Below, piece after piece: positions 30,759 through 40,463 of a DNA stretch of 64,000 nt; the stretch's first letter is position 1, and each line of letters opens with the position of its first letter. The notes below the pieces were generated by a model. It was not told the origin of the DNA and did not search any database. It worked only from the letters and a program-made list of their open reading frames with translations. Source of the DNA: Tritrichomonas musculus (lineage: Eukaryota > Parabasalia > Tritrichomonadida > Tritrichomonadidae); assembly GCA_039105265.1 (NCBI GenBank), contig JAPFFF010000049.1, positions 761,001-825,000 of the forward strand, written 5' to 3'. Both the position numbers and the translations under genes were made by a program.

Positions 30759-31730
30759 ATGGAGTTACCGCCAAGAGTTAAAACACAACACCCTAATCGT
30801 GAAAATATTGTACATGATGCTAACGTTCCTGTCCCAATTGAGACTGCTTTTTTCTTAGAGGACTCACAAAGAGATCCAAGCAAATTTAATCGTTTTTATT
30901 TCAATTTTCCTGGTGATTGGTCAACGTCAAACAAAGGCGAAACAATTGTGGGTGTAAGGTCAATGTGGCTCGTTTCAAAAAGACGAAAACTTGAATTCAC
31001 AATTAGAATTGCTAAATATGTAAAAAAGATGTTTCAATCTATTGTGGGGAATACGACAAATGAAAAAATAACCAATATGCAAACATCAGATGGTTATAAA
31101 AATAGTATTAAAATCAAAGAAATAAAAGTAATTGACTGGCTCTCAACAGAAAGAGATTTCAGAGGTTTTTTTGAAGCAGTACACAATTCATTGAAAAATT
31201 ATATCTCATCTTTATGGAAGGATCCTTATGAAATATTTGAACAATCTGATCTTGATGTTTTGAATAGAGATATACAAACTGACGGTTATTATGACGATAG
31301 AGGGTTTCATGAAAAAATATATTCTGAACGAAACAATAATCCTTTAGATCCATACGGTTGTGCTTTCAAATTGAAAGAAATAAACAAAGATTTTGAAGAA
31401 GTATTCAATATTGGTGACGAACCTACTCAAAATAAAAAGAATGTATATTTTGATTTCTGGGATGACGTTCTAACTTTTGATAATATTTGGGATCGTCATT
31501 CATGTAAAGTTTATTCTTCACTTGGCGAGCAATCATTACATAATTATATCGGTAATTCACAAATTTATTATAATCCTATCAAATATTTTAAATTGAATTC
31601 CTCTGATCAACGGTTTTGGATTGAATTATATTCTGCCAGACAATACAATGCCCCCGTTAAATTACCCAATGGAGAAACTTTTGTCATGGAAATGCAGTTC
31701 TTGCCTTATAATAAGATGTTATACGTTTAA
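30759..31730 (+). CDS. Hypothetical structural-type protein, 323 aa
   Basis: N-terminal beta-type strands (FNRFYFNFPGDWSTSNKGET, IVGVRSMWLVSKRRKLEFTI), a central charged region with YDDRGFHEKIYSERNN, and a C-terminal beta segment RFWIELYSARQYNAPVKLPN ending VMEMQFLPYNKMLYV. Beta-rich capsid-type layout placed directly before the integrase. It might be a second minor capsid protein, but no family match is secure. 10 bases separate it from the integrase gene. Confidence 0.5.
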   Translation: MELPPRVKTQHPNRENIVHDANVPVPIETAFFLEDSQRDPSKFNRFYFNFPGDWSTSNKGETIVGVRSMWLVSKRRKLEFTIRIAKYVKKMFQSIVGNTTNEKITNMQTSDGYKNSIKIKEIKVIDWLSTERDFRGFFEAVHNSLKNYISSLWKDPYEIFEQSDLDVLNRDIQTDGYYDDRGFHEKIYSERNNNPLDPYGCAFKLKEINKDFEEVFNIGDEPTQNKKNVYFDFWDDVLTFDNIWDRHSCKVYSSLGEQSLHNYIGNSQIYYNPIKYFKLNSSDQRFWIELYSARQYNAPVKLPNGETFVMEMQFLPYNKMLYV

Positions 31731-31740
31731 TTTATAGAAA

Positions 31741-32883
31741 ATGACATCACTTGCAGAATTATTTAAGGAATATCCATATCGTGGTCCAGCTTTTGAAAAA
31801 CATGCACTTGAAAAAGGTTATTCGAAAAAAGAGATAAGGAAATTTCAATCAGAATCCGTTGTTCATGATCAAAAAGTGCCAACTCCTAAATATATACCTA
31901 TCGTATCGTCTCATTCCGGAGGTTTTCAGATGGATACGTTTATAAACGATAAAGGAGCTAACGGTTTGAATTATTTGATGCTTATCAATATAAATACCCG
32001 TAAAGCTTATGCATATCCGATGAGAGGGAAAGGGGCGTTACAGGTCAAATCAGCATTGAATAAATTCATCAAGGAAGAACCAAATTGCCATTCAATCGCT
32101 TCAGATCAAGATGCTGCTTATTTATCAGACGAAGTGACATCTTGGATGAAAAGTCATAAAATTATATATACGACTACAACGGATGATAATCACAATAATT
32201 TAGGAATAATAAACCGTTTTATGAGAACGATAAGAGATTTAGCCGTTAACAAAAATTTGTTAGATGCCGATATATGGAAAGATATATCAAAAGAAGGTGA
32301 ATTAACACACAAACCTACAAGAAATATTTCACCAAAAGAAATGCAGTCATTAATGTCAGCATATAATGAATCATATCATACTAAAATAAAAACAGCCCCC
32401 AATAAAATGACAGCCAAAGACGAACAGAAATATATTTTGAAAAATAAAACGCAAGCAAACCCTTATGATTTCAAAGAAGGTGATAAAGTACGTATCGTAG
32501 AAGAAAAAACGATTAAAAATAAAAAACGAAGAATGGTTAGCAATCAAGCATATACAGTTGATTCAAAATCTGGTAATTTATTCAAAATTGCTGCTAACGA
32601 TAGATCTGTAAACGATTATCCTGGATACAAAATAGTTAAGGCGAAAGGATTTGTTCCTATGGCCAAAACATTGAAAGACGGCAAAAGAGGGAACATAGAG
32701 GAGATTTTAGGGTATAATAATGCAAATGACCAATACAAGGTCAAATGGGATGATGGAAGTCAAGGGTATACATATGCCAAAAGTATGAGAGAAGGAAATC
32801 CAACAATATTATCACGTTTAGAACGAATGTATTGGGTGAAAACAGGTGAAAACATACCAGTTAAAATCAGAAAATACATTTAA
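31741..32883 (+). CDS. Polinton integrase with chromo-like tail
   Basis: 380 residues. The core starts with GGFQMDTFINDKGANG (first Asp at about 67), the strand MLININTRKAYAYPM, IASDQDAAYL (second Asp at about 123) and DDNHNNLGIINRFMRTIRDL, followed by AYNESYHTKI. A C-terminal beta segment IEEILGYNNANDQYKVKWDD around residue 320 resembles a chromodomain, the usual tail of Polinton integrases that directs target choice through histone marks. Shorter than the enzyme of element A. Flanked on both sides by co-oriented genes at 10 and 14 bases. Confidence 0.85.
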   Translation: MTSLAELFKEYPYRGPAFEKHALEKGYSKKEIRKFQSESVVHDQKVPTPKYIPIVSSHSGGFQMDTFINDKGANGLNYLMLININTRKAYAYPMRGKGALQVKSALNKFIKEEPNCHSIASDQDAAYLSDEVTSWMKSHKIIYTTTTDDNHNNLGIINRFMRTIRDLAVNKNLLDADIWKDISKEGELTHKPTRNISPKEMQSLMSAYNESYHTKIKTAPNKMTAKDEQKYILKNKTQANPYDFKEGDKVRIVEEKTIKNKKRRMVSNQAYTVDSKSGNLFKIAANDRSVNDYPGYKIVKAKGFVPMAKTLKDGKRGNIEEILGYNNANDQYKVKWDDGSQGYTYAKSMREGNPTILSRLERMYWVKTGENIPVKIRKYI

Positions 32884-32897
32884 TTATTCTTAATCAA

Positions 32898-33755
32898 ATG
32901 AAAGGAAATATTATTCAAAAAGTTGAAGAATTAATCAATGAGACACTCAGAAAAAGTATGAGAGAAATTGAGGGCGCTTTGATCAAACCATTATCAGAAA
33001 ATTATCCGTTTTCATCAAATGGGATATACTTTTTGATTGGACGTCCTGGTGCTGGCAAAAGTTATTGGATTTGGCGCCATATTATGATTACAGAAAGATT
33101 ATTTAAACATCCATATTATCATAAAATTTATTTCTGCTCAACGTCTGGTAAAATGGATAAAACCGCCGAAGTTTTGAATAAAAAGATTCAAACAAAAATA
33201 ATTTATGTCTCAGAAAAACAATTGATGAGCGTTCTTCAGAAACATTTGAAAAGGAAAATAAAATATTATGCACTTGTCAAACATATCCTCTCAAAAATGA
33301 AAGAAACGTCTGATGAGATGAGGCGTTTAATTGAAAAGCATCATTTAACTGACCTTCAAGATAAAATCATTTATATTGCCAGTAAGCTTTGTAAATATGG
33401 AACCGCCTCTTATCCATTCAATACTCTGATTATTCTTGATGATTGTGCTGGTTCAGATTTATTGAAAAACGGTAATTCAGAATTTATTAAATTATTGACA
33501 AAGACAAGACATTATAACATAACGTGCATAATGGCATTTCAAACGATAAGATTTGTGCACATAAATGCTAAACGTATGGCAACCGATATTATCTGTTATA
33601 GCGGTTATTCAGAAGAAGATTTCACCTCTTTATTGCAGCAAACAAATAACAACTTAAATACAAAGGCAACTGTGCAAGAATACTTGCAACATAGAGAACC
33701 GCATGACAAATTTATCATGAACATAACTGCAAACAAATACTATTTTGAATCTTAA
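32898..33755 (+). CDS. DNA packaging ATPase (element C)
   Basis: 285 residues. Walker A is YFLIGRPGAGKSYWIWRHI (about residues 46-60) and Walker B is FNTLIILDDCAGSDLL (about 173-188), followed by TRHYNITCIMAFQTIRFV, the sensor segment of FtsK/HerA-type packaging ATPases. It is only distantly similar to the ATPase of element A. TAATCAAATG precedes the start; the next gene starts 19 bases downstream. Confidence 0.88.
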   Translation: MKGNIIQKVEELINETLRKSMREIEGALIKPLSENYPFSSNGIYFLIGRPGAGKSYWIWRHIMITERLFKHPYYHKIYFCSTSGKMDKTAEVLNKKIQTKIIYVSEKQLMSVLQKHLKRKIKYYALVKHILSKMKETSDEMRRLIEKHHLTDLQDKIIYIASKLCKYGTASYPFNTLIILDDCAGSDLLKNGNSEFIKLLTKTRHYNITCIMAFQTIRFVHINAKRMATDIICYSGYSEEDFTSLLQQTNNNLNTKATVQEYLQHREPHDKFIMNITANKYYFES

Positions 33756-33774
33756 ACGTTTTATTGAATTTTAA

Positions 33775-34173
33775 ATGGGATTATTTAGAAAATGGGCGAG
33801 AAGAAGTATTGGCCTTGGAAGTCAATTATTAATGGGAGCAGCAAATTCAGCAACAGGAGGATTAGCAGGTAAATTAGCGGATAATGCAACAGGAATAATG
33901 AAAAATCAATCAGGATTAATAGGCAAAACAATGGGTAGTTTAGGCAAAGCATTTTTAAGCGATAATATGAGAAACAAAATCTCAAATGTAGCGGATGCAG
34001 CAATAAAATACATTCCAAAAGGCAACGTAAGAGAAGCATTAACAAAAATCAATAATCATGCACAAGGAAGAGATGAAAACTATAAAATGCCAAAACCCGC
34101 TAAAACAGAATCGAGTAGTTCAAATAATTCACCAGCACCTATAAATCATGTACATTCATCAAATTATGAATAA
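33775..34173 (+). CDS. Small basic amphipathic protein (element C)
   Basis: 132 residues: a basic N-terminus (MGLFRKWARRSIGLGSQLLM), a Gly/Ala-rich middle with AANSATGGLAGKLADNATG, a helical segment and a polar Ser-rich tail. The profile matches the counterpart at 9581-9928 and resembles adenovirus-type internal minor proteins that disrupt membranes or bind DNA. Preceded by TTTTAAATG. Placed between the ATPase and the capsid gene. Identity is by layout only. Confidence 0.45.
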   Translation: MGLFRKWARRSIGLGSQLLMGAANSATGGLAGKLADNATGIMKNQSGLIGKTMGSLGKAFLSDNMRNKISNVADAAIKYIPKGNVREALTKINNHAQGRDENYKMPKPAKTESSSSNNSPAPINHVHSSNYE

Positions 34174-34202
34174 TAAGAAAAGTCAATTTTATTGAGTTTT
34201 AA

Positions 34203-34685
34203 ATGTCAAAACACTTAACAGGCTCAAAACGTTTAGCGGTTATTCAAAGGTGGATAAATGGCCATGACGATCCAGATTGGGAGGTTTTGCCAACTCGAAA
34301 GCAAGGAAAGTATATTGTTAAAAAGCGAGAAACACCAATAGAAGAAGAAAAAGAAGAGAAAACTCCAGAAAATGAAGAGAACGAAGTTTTTGAAGAGGAA
34401 GAAGAAAAACCCAAAATGCAAAAACAAAAGTCGAAAAAACTCACAAAAAGTCAAGAAATCGATCCAACGATAAACCTTGAAATCTTAAATCAACTCAAAT
34501 TACTGGGTGATGAAATCAAACGCAAAAGAGAAAAGAAAGAACAAAAACGATTAATTGAAGAAGTAATCTCAAAGAAAACTCCAGCACCAAAACAAGCACC
34601 TCCTCCTCCAATACAAGAAGAAGAATATTATGAATCACCAATTCCAAGACAAAGACGAAACAGAATCTTTGATGATATATATTAA
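34203..34685 (+). CDS. Charged, Lys/Glu-rich protein, 160 aa
   Basis: A short globular head (LTGSKRLAVIQRWINGHDDP, with GKYIVKKRE) is followed by a long Glu/Lys-rich low-complexity segment and a coiled coil, then a Pro-rich piece and a basic end (PRQRRNRIFDD). The minus-strand open frames here are mirror images of the Glu-rich stretch. It could be a core or scaffolding protein; by place it may correspond to 9984-10337 in element A. No family recognised. TTTTAAATG precedes the start. Confidence 0.55.
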   Translation: MSKHLTGSKRLAVIQRWINGHDDPDWEVLPTRKQGKYIVKKRETPIEEEKEEKTPENEENEVFEEEEEKPKMQKQKSKKLTKSQEIDPTINLEILNQLKLLGDEIKRKREKKEQKRLIEEVISKKTPAPKQAPPPPIQEEEYYESPIPRQRRNRIFDDIY

Positions 34686-34702
34686 CTTTTTTTATTCAAG
34701 AA

Positions 34703-36379
34703 ATGATTAATCATGAGGTTTATATGAAAACATCAGCTGAAGTATGTTCGCAAATTGCGTCATATTTTGATGTTGTAGATAGCTGTATTGCCACTTCTGA
34801 TACAAACAAACAGTATTCAATTAATCCACAAACATCATATTCGCCTTCACCTCCAATAAAACAAGGGTCATATACAAGTGTTATTATTTCTCCAAATACA
34901 CACAATACAGCTGACATCTATAATGGTTTTATTCGTGCTGATCTAAAAGTGACAATGAATATAAATGAAAAGATACCAGATTTGAGTGATATTGGCGGTT
35001 ATCCATTCAATAAAATCTGGTTTGGATTCAAAGATGCAAGAGATGCTATTGAAAAATATGAAATAGTAGCTAACGGAATAACGATATATACACAAAACTT
35101 TGGTTGTGAAGAATCGTTCTTAACTGCATGTTGTGCGAATGAAACAACAAAGAGAGCAGATGTATACTCAAAGGCAAGACATAAAGATATATGGAATAAT
35201 AATTTTGCCACTCGTTGCGGAATAGTAATTAATTGGCCAAAAGATGATTTAACAGCAACATTTACGATTCATTTAAAAATTGATTTGCGTAGATTCTTGC
35301 CATTATCAAATATAAAATATTTACCAGCTTTTGCAGGAAAACTCGAATTAAGATTATATTTCTCATGTGCTGGTATGCTTTGTTGTCCATGTGGACCATC
35401 AAGATCTTTGCTTGCTCAACCATCTCTTGCAACTAAATATACTTTTTCTGAGATCACTAATGAATTCACACCTGTTGGCGATGATGTTAAAATATGGATT
35501 TCAAGTACATCAGCTAATTCATCAGGCCAAGCATCAGAAAAGACAGATGGAGCTGAAATATTAGCATCAGAAACACCATATACTATTTATTCTGGTTTAC
35601 GAAAATTCCAAGTCTATGAGTATGAAATCACTGAATGCTCATCAATTATTCCATGTTTTGGTATAAACAATGAAATTTATCAACAATTGGTTCAGCGTTA
35701 TTCAAATCCACAACATCCACTCACATTTCCAACTCAAACATTGTCATTTTACACCTGCACTCAAGCATTAAAACAAATCCAAGACAAAACAACAGTCACT
35801 GTCACTCCAAGATTTGTTGATTCTATCTTTTGTTTATTCCCTCTTCATCAACGTCATCATACATATTTCAAAAATCCACTTTTTAAACATTTCCAATTGA
35901 ATTGTGGCGGTTATGGCAATATTCCAGCCAAATCTTTCGGAACAGATGGTGAATATCCAGAATTCATTGAATATAGTCAAAATGCAATGAATATGAATGG
36001 TGAACAAACCGGTTTCAATAAAGAGGTTATCGCTTCATTATGTAATGTAAGTAAACCTTTAGCCAATATCACAGGTTTATATCCAAACGATAGGACTTCA
36101 TTCTTTATCGGTTTTGCGACAGAAACAGATGGGACATATCAACAGGGCCTTACAAGTTTATCACCAATTAACTTCGAAATAATCGTCACACAGGAACATG
36201 CACAAATAAAAGATCCAAATGATAAATCAGAGAATTATAAAAAGCATTTTTCTCAAATAGTCGATACGCCACCAATATTAGGTTTATTAGTTGATGCTTC
36301 TATTTCGATTTTAGTGCAGCCCAATGGCATGCCCCCACTGGTTCGAATTGGGAATTATGACATTACAACTCCTGAATAA
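34703..36379 (+). CDS. Major capsid protein, double jelly-roll type (C)
   Basis: 558 residues, typical size for a Polinton capsid protein. The N-terminal domain contains FNKIWFGFKDARDAIEKYEI (compare IFIGFKHAVELF in 7818-9524), ANGITIYTQN, then strands such as ATFTIHLKIDLRRFLPL and GKLELRLYFSCAGM; the second half continues beta-rich to the end (SISILVQPNGMPPLVRIGNYD). An internal in-frame ATG (residue 8, MKTSAEV) is an alternative start; the T-rich leader TTTTTTTATTCAAGAAATG favours the first. Between core protein genes on the same strand. Fold is inferred from context and the shared segment. Confidence 0.7.
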   Translation: MINHEVYMKTSAEVCSQIASYFDVVDSCIATSDTNKQYSINPQTSYSPSPPIKQGSYTSVIISPNTHNTADIYNGFIRADLKVTMNINEKIPDLSDIGGYPFNKIWFGFKDARDAIEKYEIVANGITIYTQNFGCEESFLTACCANETTKRADVYSKARHKDIWNNNFATRCGIVINWPKDDLTATFTIHLKIDLRRFLPLSNIKYLPAFAGKLELRLYFSCAGMLCCPCGPSRSLLAQPSLATKYTFSEITNEFTPVGDDVKIWISSTSANSSGQASEKTDGAEILASETPYTIYSGLRKFQVYEYEITECSSIIPCFGINNEIYQQLVQRYSNPQHPLTFPTQTLSFYTCTQALKQIQDKTTVTVTPRFVDSIFCLFPLHQRHHTYFKNPLFKHFQLNCGGYGNIPAKSFGTDGEYPEFIEYSQNAMNMNGEQTGFNKEVIASLCNVSKPLANITGLYPNDRTSFFIGFATETDGTYQQGLTSLSPINFEIIVTQEHAQIKDPNDKSENYKKHFSQIVDTPPILGLLVDASISILVQPNGMPPLVRIGNYDITTPE

Positions 36380-36401
36380 AATAGAATTTTTCTTTACTTA
36401 A

Positions 36402-36833
36402 ATGGCTAATGATTATAAATCCCCAAATGCAGAGATTGTAGGAAGAGAAGGAGTAATGTATAATGAGAATACAGAAAAAGTGCGATTTATCAAAGGCAAA
36501 CATTATGGTATCTTTTCGAACGATAACACTTATGCTGTCACTTTTAATCCCAAGGTCAATTTGCCACCAACGATAGTTCGAGAAAATAAACCTGTACGTC
36601 CTCCACCAACTAATCAGCACACAACAAAAGGACTTCATGAACCACCAGTAAGCTTAACTGACGGAAAACATTATATTCACCATGGATATGTGAAAAAACC
36701 GCCACTTTTGCCTCCTTACCTGAAAAAGCCAGAAGATTTAGCTCGAATACAAGGATTAGCAGATGAAAATAATAAAGGATCAATAATATATGGACCTAAA
36801 CACTCAGTTATAATAAAAAATAATATATATTAA
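36402..36833 (+). CDS. Hypothetical Pro-rich protein, 143 aa (C)
   Basis: Preceded by a T-rich stretch and TTAAATGG. Contains VRFIKGKHYGIFSNDNTYAV, a Pro-rich middle (REN-KPVRPPPTNQHTTKG, KKPPLLPPYLKKPEDL) and a polar end. Directly follows the capsid gene and closes the same-strand series; a minor virion protein is plausible. No family recognised. Confidence 0.55.
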   Translation: MANDYKSPNAEIVGREGVMYNENTEKVRFIKGKHYGIFSNDNTYAVTFNPKVNLPPTIVRENKPVRPPPTNQHTTKGLHEPPVSLTDGKHYIHHGYVKKPPLLPPYLKKPEDLARIQGLADENNKGSIIYGPKHSVIIKNNIY

Positions 36834-36872
36834 AGAAAATTAATTTTTATTAATTAATTTTGATTATTGAGC

Positions 36873-37601
36873 TTATTTTTTTTGCTCTTTTTCTTCTTCT
36901 TTTTCTTTTTCTTCTTTCTTTTCTTCATCCTCTTCTTTTTCATTATCATCAGAAGAAAAATTAAAAGGACTATCGTAAGAATCAGTACTGATCATTTTAA
37001 TATATTTTGGTTCTTTCTTCTTCTTCTTCTCCAGGCATTCATCGAGATTTGTTTTATATTCATTGTCTTTTCGGTATTTATTTAATATTTTTATTTTGTT
37101 AGCCATTTCATTTCTTGTTTCGATAAAATTAGTGAATTTTCTTAGCATGGTAGTTATTTTCCAATGTGATATATGTCCTTTTTCATTCACAAAACTTTCG
37201 ATATCATGCGCCAGTTTTGCCAAGTTTTCTTCATCATAATCTAGCTCTTCTATCATCTCTTTATATTCTTCTTCTGTTTTTATTTTTTCCTCTTTGCTAA
37301 CTTGGCATTCTTCTTCTTCTTCTTCTTCTTCTTCTTTTTCTTTTTCTTCTTCTTCATGAGCTTTTTCATCATATCTTTCTTTGGCTGCTTGCATAGTTAC
37401 TAACATATCAAGTCTTCTGTTTGCGTCTACTTGTTGGTTTATTAGCTGACAGTAGCGATACATCATGAAGGGAATAACATGTTCGATTTTATAAATTGGG
37501 ATCTCATCTTTTTGATTAAGGAATGCATAGATGTCTTCTTGGATGGGAGTGAGTTCTTTTTGGATCTGAACTAATTCTTGTGCGAGTTCGTTGAATGACA
37601 T
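36873..37601 (-). CDS. Coiled-coil Glu/Lys-rich protein, 242 aa
   Basis: Residues 1-75 form a helical block (MSFNELAQELVQIQKELTPI). Then come two acidic, Glu-rich runs, a further helical block (EKGHISHWKITTMLRKFTNF) and a Lys/Glu-rich tail. It is convergent with 36402-36833 (40 bases apart). Role unknown; extended coiled coil suggests a scaffold or tether. Confidence 0.55.
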   Translation of the reverse strand: MSFNELAQELVQIQKELTPIQEDIYAFLNQKDEIPIYKIEHVIPFMMYRYCQLINQQVDANRRLDMLVTMQAAKERYDEKAHEEEEKEKEEEEEEEEECQVSKEEKIKTEEEYKEMIEELDYDEENLAKLAHDIESFVNEKGHISHWKITTMLRKFTNFIETRNEMANKIKILNKYRKDNEYKTNLDECLEKKKKKEPKYIKMISTDSYDSPFNFSSDDNEKEEDEEKKEEKEKEEEKEQKK

Positions 37602-37721
37602 TATAAAAGTGTGATCTGATTATTCTTTCTAAAGTTTTCTTCTTAAATAAATGGCCGGCTACTTATGATAATTCAGAAGTTATTTGGTCCTTTAAAATTT
37701 TAAGGTTTATCTCCAAGACAA

Positions 37722-38243
37722 ATGATCAAGAAGAGAACAAACGCAACTGGTGTTAACGCGAATATAGCATTGGAGCCAACAGCAGCATCGTCATCGACTT
37801 CAAATATAAATAATAATATTATTATAAATAAACGAGAAGATGGGAAGGAGGAGATAGTGATAACAAGAGACGTGAATGCTCAAATAGAACCGGAAATCAA
37901 AGAAACAGACGCAAAAAGTGTGATTTTAGAAACATATGCTCAAATACTTTTAAATCAGGATAAAGCGCTTTTAAGCAATTTAATCTTTAAGCATTCTATT
38001 ATTGTCCCTAAAGAGTGCTTAGAAGAAATCATAAAAGCAATTCTCAAAGTCACAGAAGTCGAAGTACATCTTGATGAAGATATTGGTTGTTGTGCCGGAA
38101 AAGCAAACCCAATTCGAAGAATAGAAGCCATTAAAATACTCAAAGAGAACGGCGAAATCATCACTGACTTCAAACAAGTCTATAATAAAGAATATAATGA
38201 ATTAGTAAACAATTATCACTTATGTTTAAAGTTTTGCATTTAA
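37722..38243 (+). CDS. Conserved Cys-motif protein, element C version, 173 aa
   Basis: N-terminal Thr/Ser/Asn linker (TAASSSTSNINNNI), then the conserved domain: a helical block SVILETYAQILLNQDKALLS, the motif VEVHLDEDIGCCAGKANPIR, ILKENGEIITDFKQVYNKEY and LCLKFCI. It is the third member of the family seen at 15055-15708 and 50014-50379. Here the Cys pair is GCC rather than GCxGC. Function unknown. Confidence 0.65.
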   Translation: MIKKRTNATGVNANIALEPTAASSSTSNINNNIIINKREDGKEEIVITRDVNAQIEPEIKETDAKSVILETYAQILLNQDKALLSNLIFKHSIIVPKECLEEIIKAILKVTEVEVHLDEDIGCCAGKANPIRRIEAIKILKENGEIITDFKQVYNKEYNELVNNYHLCLKFCI

Positions 38244-38267
38244 ATGTTTATTAATTAATTAATTAAG

Positions 38268-40028
38268 CTATTTATTTTTATTTTTGAATAGCTCAATCAT
38301 CTCATTCTTGAGCTGATAGCATTCTTCTTGTGAGCCGATTATCCTTATTTCTCGGCAGTACTTAAGAACACTGATTCTAAACTTTTGTTGTGTTCCTGGT
38401 GCAAAACCGATCTCTGTACACCACATTTTATATGTCTCAAAGACTGTTTTTCGTGGAAAACCCTTTTTGAACTGAATCAGATTCTTCTGAATGAACATGA
38501 AATAAGGGTTCTTGAAAAAATTAATGATATCAGTCTTTTCATTCGTGAGAGGAATCACACTTGGATCAAAGAGAGATATATCATGATATCCAAAGAATGC
38601 AAGAAGATTCGAATAGAACTCTGGAGTGAACGAATCATGTAATTGGCTAAAATACTCGTGATCTCCTCTCTTCTCTGATGATGTCTCCATAACTAAAAAT
38701 CTTCTATCATCTTCTTCGATTTTTAGTGGCGCAAAGTTGTTTGAGAGAAAAATAAAGTTTGCCACGTTCTGCTGAGTGAAGACATCATGGAACTTTTGGT
38801 GGATGTCGATTGAATCTTCTGTTATCAAAGTCTTCAACATTTCAGGGTCATATTTCTTATTATTGATAAAACTTTTCACTTCATTGCACACAAGGAGCAT
38901 CTTGTACATGATGCTGCTGTTAAAATCGCCTGTAATGTGTTCAAGTTTGCAATTCTTATTTGCATATGAACCAAACAAGTTGCAAATGGTGTCAGTGAAC
39001 GTGTTCTTCCCTGTGCCTTGTATACCTGTGATTATTATTGATGTCTTTGTCTTCTGGCCAACTTTCTGCACAATGAATGATATCCAATTGATAACATATT
39101 CATAGATTTCGTGTCTTTTGTTGCAAATGATTTGTTCTATGTGAGTTAAGAATGGCTGAATCAATTCCATCTTGATTTCTCTTTGAGGCACAGGGAAATA
39201 TTCAAATCCTTGAAAGAAAGTGAACGCATTCTCTCTCCCAGGAAAGAATGTTAATTGTTCATACATGATAAAGTTCTTATTCATTCCTGTATTTAAGATT
39301 TTGTCAGCTGTCACTTTTCCAACATTAATCGTCATAAGTTTGTGCTTGAGTTGTTGTGCTGTTGTCATCACTAATTGTGCTCGTCTATAGGATGGATCTC
39401 TCACTTTCATCAAGATTAATGGAGGAGTGATGTCTATTTGACAAATCACTTTCTTAAGATCTGTCATGAATTCCCCTACTCTTATTATTGAACGCTCATT
39501 TATTGTGCTGACATAATTCTTCTTTCTTATGCTCGTTAGGGTGAAATCATTGTGTGTTTCAATGTGTGCACTGTCGTCTATTTTGTTTCTGAAATAAGTT
39601 TCGAGCATATAGTGTCTTTGCCTTTGAGGGAGACAATTTAGAAAAGAGAACAGCCACTCATTGCTCATTATTGGAAAATTATTTGTCCATCTGTCTGTTA
39701 TAAAAGTAGGATCATTTTCTTGTCTTTGACACCACCATTCTTTCACTATTCCAATAATAAAATCAAAAGTGTATGGTGCATAATTGGCTGAATCATAAAT
39801 GAACCGTAAATTAAATTCGATTGGAGCGATTAGAGAATAGAGGGCTAAAATGTCTTCCCTTTTGAGCTTGATTGGACTATTGTTAACCTCAAGATCGTTA
39901 TCTTTGATATCTGGTTCATAAGAACTGAAAACGTTTTCGATTATAATTTGGTTTTCTGTTGGGTCATTGTACAAAAAAGGATCGATATCTTCTTCTTCGG
40001 TTAAATCGATAAATTGTGGATTTAACAT
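38268..40028 (-). CDS. SF3-type helicase (element C)
   Basis: 586 residues. Walker A is ITGIQGTGKNTFTDTICNLF at about residue 330, Walker B is MLLVCNEVKSF, then VANFIFLSNNFAPLKIEEDD with the motif C pattern (F-x-x-N plus basic RRFLV), the order of superfamily 3 helicases of the D5/primase-helicase group in large DNA viruses and virophages. Such enzymes unwind DNA at replication forks. The first ~290 residues look helical and unknown; a primase domain is not evident. Preceded by TTAAAATG; convergent with 37722-38243 with 24 bases between, divergent from 40078. Confidence 0.8.
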   Translation of the reverse strand: MLNPQFIDLTEEEDIDPFLYNDPTENQIIIENVFSSYEPDIKDNDLEVNNSPIKLKREDILALYSLIAPIEFNLRFIYDSANYAPYTFDFIIGIVKEWWCQRQENDPTFITDRWTNNFPIMSNEWLFSFLNCLPQRQRHYMLETYFRNKIDDSAHIETHNDFTLTSIRKKNYVSTINERSIIRVGEFMTDLKKVICQIDITPPLILMKVRDPSYRRAQLVMTTAQQLKHKLMTINVGKVTADKILNTGMNKNFIMYEQLTFFPGRENAFTFFQGFEYFPVPQREIKMELIQPFLTHIEQIICNKRHEIYEYVINWISFIVQKVGQKTKTSIIITGIQGTGKNTFTDTICNLFGSYANKNCKLEHITGDFNSSIMYKMLLVCNEVKSFINNKKYDPEMLKTLITEDSIDIHQKFHDVFTQQNVANFIFLSNNFAPLKIEEDDRRFLVMETSSEKRGDHEYFSQLHDSFTPEFYSNLLAFFGYHDISLFDPSVIPLTNEKTDIINFFKNPYFMFIQKNLIQFKKGFPRKTVFETYKMWCTEIGFAPGTQQKFRISVLKYCREIRIIGSQEECYQLKNEMIELFKNKNK

Positions 40029-40077
40029 TTTAATGAGTGATGAGATTTTTTAATTTTTTTTCTTCTTTTCAAATTAA

Positions 40078-40314
40078 ATGGCCGGACGACTCAATTTTTC
40101 AGAATTTAATGAAACAGATATTATCAAAAAGCTCAGTCACTCAGAAAGTATTGAGAACTTGAAAAATGAAGAGCATAAAAGAGGAAGAAAACAAAAATAT
40201 GCCACTGATGAAGAAAGACATGAAGCAAGAAAACAACAACAAAAAGCTTATAGAGAAAGAAAGAAAAAAGAAATAGAAGAATTAAAAGAAAAAGTTAAAG
40301 AATTTATTAAATAA
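40078..40314 (+). CDS. bZIP-like basic protein, 78 aa
   Basis: N-terminal polar segment, then HKRGRKQKYATDEERHEARK and QQQKAYRERKKKEIEELKEK followed by VKEFIK. The run of Arg/Lys next to a leucine/isoleucine heptad start is the pattern of fungal-type (Yap/Pap1-like) bZIP basic regions, which bind palindromic DNA as dimers; the zipper is very short here. The gene lies next to a cluster of palindromes (40464-40736). TTAAATGGCC marks the start. DNA-binding role is inference from the pattern and neighbourhood. Confidence 0.45.
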   Translation: MAGRLNFSEFNETDIIKKLSHSESIENLKNEEHKRGRKQKYATDEERHEARKQQQKAYRERKKKEIEELKEKVKEFIK

Positions 40315-40350
40315 CCGTTCCATCTGCTTTTATTGGCCACAAGATATCAA

Positions 40351-40354
<4 letters not shown>

Positions 40355-40385
<31 letters not shown>

Positions 40386-40409
40386 ATTTTTGATTTTTGA
40401 TTTTTGATG
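40355..40409. repeat. Poly-T run and GATTTTT repeats
   Basis: Thirty T in a row (40355-40384), followed by four GATTTTT units. Long homopolymer and repeat next to the palindrome cluster, possibly marking a replication or transcription boundary. Confidence 0.6.
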
Positions 40410-40463
40410 GGATTTTTCATACATCAAAAAATAATCTATTCAATTTATTTTTATTCAATACTT

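Noticed and set aside
31741-32883. LTR retrotransposon integrase
   Set aside because: No reverse transcriptase, LTR or protease-RT frame nearby; Polinton context and chromo-like tail fit better.
34233-34454. Minus-strand Phe-rich frames
   Set aside because: Mirror of the Glu-rich stretch in the gene at 34203.
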